Source of the DNA: Nitzschia sp. DOCU1
Lineage: Eukaryota; Bacillariophyta; Bacillariophyceae; Bacillariales; Bacillariaceae
Length of the DNA stretch: 64,000 bases
NCBI GenBank assembly: GCA_951394045.1
Contig: OX596001.1
Span: 1,116,001-1,180,000 of the forward strand
Direction: 5' to 3'
Shown one piece after another: positions 62,401 through 64,000 of the stretch. Every line of letters starts with the position of its first letter. Positions within the stretch are counted from its first letter, which is position 1. The notes under the pieces are model-generated. The model worked only from the letters and a program-made list of their open reading frames with translations, was not told the DNA's origin and did no database searches. A program made the position numbers and the translations under genes.

Positions 62401-64000
62401 AAGCAAGTCGCCTTGCAGCAACCTCGAATTGTTTCTGTGGTTTAAACGCGACTGTTTTTGAAAGGTTTCCAAATATCTCGGAATTTCAAGCCATACTGGA
62501 AGAGCAACTCCAGCTCGAGATTACATCCATGACTCAGGTCGAGAATGATGCTTTGGTTTTCACCTACCCATGTACAGATAATGTTACATCGTTCGACAAG
62601 AACGTCAGTCTTGAGATCCAATACACTTGCGGAACCTCTAACGACCCGGAGTTGCCTGATGAGGTCAGGGCTTCGATTGCGGATGCATTCAAACAGACCT
62701 ACAACTCCTTGAAAGCCAATGTGTGTGATCCATTCAATATCCGAGTTGATTCTGCTCGCGTGGTTGAAGTCGGCAATTTTCGGAATGGCACTTCTAGTCT
62801 CCCCCTCCAACTCTCTTTGACTGTCCTATGCAACGGGTGCGATGTCAGCTCGACTAACCTCTACGGGTTTCCCTCCGACGATGGCTCGCCTTCCACAACG
62901 ACCACGTCTCGGAGAGATCTTTCGTTTCTTGAAGAACGGCTCCAATATGTACCACCGGGAACACGCCGTGCACAAGAGGGAACGTGCACTTGCAGTGCTC
63001 TCCTTCCAAGACGGGCGCCCCTCGAGGCCGAAGTGACGGCTGCCATGAGTCCAGCGTTGCAAGGCTTGGGATTACCATGCATCGGAAATACCACGGAATG
63101 CCAGTTCGGCTCTGGATTTGGTGCGAACATTCTCTTTGAGATTCAGCTAGGCGCGACCCTTGATGAGGAAGCATCGGGAGCAGTTCTTCTTCAAGCCTTT
63201 ACCACGGTATTGGCAGGCGCTATCAACTGCGATAACCCATACCAATGCAACCAGGTTGCGGGCTATTTGACAGATGCGGATTTCGTGTTGGACTTTGTGT
63301 ACAACAGCATGGGACAGGGATCCTCCGACACGACCGCGGGTTCTACAACTAGAAGAGATCTGCAATTCTTCGATGGCATTGTCGATGCCAACTCGACCTT
63401 TAACGTTTCCGACGCTCCGTCTGCTTCGCCTACTATCGATTCTTCGCTGATTCTTTTGTCTTCATCAGGTGTCTGCAACGGTTGCCCGAGCGATTTGCTT
63501 AATGGAAACCAAGTAAGTTCCCGACGAGCTTTGGAAACTCTGGGGGACCTCAAGGACGGTCAAATGACGGATGCCAACGAATACCGTTTCTTGCAAGATG
63601 GTGGCGGCACTACAGCCGCCGAAGATTCTGCAACCTGCACCAACAATACAAGTGGCGAGAGCCGCCCCGAGTCGGATTGCTACTGTCCACTATCGTCTGT
63701 GGTAATAGCATCATCTTCTTTTGTGTTTGACCGAGCCGCGTTCGTTCAAGACATTATAGATACGGCGCGGCAGCTGGGCGGGGATTTCACCGTCATCGGG
63801 AGTCAAATTATGACTCAAGTTGAATGCTCGGCCGAAAGTACTTTCACAACGTCCATCACATTCGAATTCTCAGCTTATCAATGGATCATTTACAACATGA
63901 ATGATGTTCAAGTGCTCGGCAATAAGATTGCCCAGGCGTACAACAATTTGGTCCCGAAACACTGCGATCAATACTTTCGGAATTCCGTCACCTTGACCTA
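59404..64000 (+). CDS. Secreted Cys-patterned repeat protein, open at window edge
   Basis: The reading frame is open from the ATG at 59404 to the window end (at least 1532 codons), so the 3' end is missing. A signal peptide is evident (SCWWRFFLLALLAIASGAASG, residues about 14-34). The ectodomain is built of alternating modules. One recurs as F..CDPYFR/CDPFFRE with CTCP or CSCPL lead-ins. The other has SGACSGCSNELWP, SGACAGCSNDLFP and SGVCNGCPSDLL, followed by NCFCGLNATVFER. There are many N-x-S/T sites and RR-x-L pairs that could be processing sites. Residues near 273-505 are repeated almost exactly 395 codons later. Family unknown to me; a cell-surface or frustule-associated role is a guess from secretion and Cys pattern. 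Confidence 0.75.
60216..60914 (+). repeat. Near-identical internal duplication, copy 1
   Basis: Matches 61401-62099 at offset 1185 bp (395 codons, in frame). The only differences I noticed are AACGTT/AACCTT near the start and GAG/AAG at 60381 versus 61566. Confidence 0.9.
61401..62099 (+). repeat. Near-identical internal duplication, copy 2
   Basis: Second copy of the 699-bp stretch inside the secreted protein gene. Flanking modules are much more diverged, so the homogenisation is recent. Confidence 0.9.

Noticed and set aside
1..64000. tRNA and rRNA genes
   Set aside because: I saw no convincing cloverleaf or rRNA block while reading, but a tRNAscan-type search was not possible by eye.

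Overview
The window reads as nuclear DNA of a stramenopile, most likely a pennate diatom; the species cannot be fixed from sequence alone. The support is an aureochrome (bZIP plus LOV photoreceptor found in stramenopiles), short GT..AG introns of about 65-215 bp, several protein families I know as diatom lineage-specific, a plastid-type bipartite targeting signal, and TTAGGG telomeric DNA.

1-9.3 kb is ordinary genic sequence: a four-helix membrane protein, a small probably plastid-targeted protein, an ankyrin protein, a five-exon ABCB6/HMT1-type half transporter and a broken two-domain peroxiredoxin-like gene. 9.35-14.9 kb is a subtelomere, with repeat units that each open with one or two telomere repeats and a reverse-transcriptase remnant. 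It ends in about 720 bp of TTAGGG repeats that switch to TTTAGGG and run into a 400-N gap. The G-rich strand points right, so this looks like a true chromosome end joined to unrelated sequence.

15.3-32.1 kb is again genic: a Cys/His-rich diatom family protein, a diatom family gene with a truncated paralogue, an NAD(P)-binding protein, an aureochrome, a Nup50/Nup2-like nucleoporin, a sulfotransferase-like type II membrane protein and another diatom family protein.

32.15-59.24 kb is the most interesting part. It is a tyrosine-recombinase (DIRS-superfamily, PAT/Ngaro-like) retrotransposon with split direct repeats (A1 - gag - RT/RNase H - YR - B1 A2 B2, minus strand). Its YR gene is cut just before the catalytic tyrosine by a very large DNA transposon at 33251-53634. 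That transposon has a 22-bp terminal inverted repeat (one mismatch) and an apparent AT target duplication. It carries a DDE-like zinc-finger transposase candidate (ORF2), a second 1240-aa ORF with a weak C48-protease-like motif (ORF1), a 2OG-Fe(II) dioxygenase-like gene, an LRR gene, a small basic protein and an unrecognised spliced gene. Its centre contains a 200-N gap flanked by the same 4584 bp on both sides, which is best read as an unmerged contig overlap; removing it gives an element of about 15.6 kb.

From 59.4 kb to the window edge runs a secreted, cysteine-patterned repeat protein with a recent in-frame internal duplication; the retrotransposon ends only about 160 bp upstream of its ATG.
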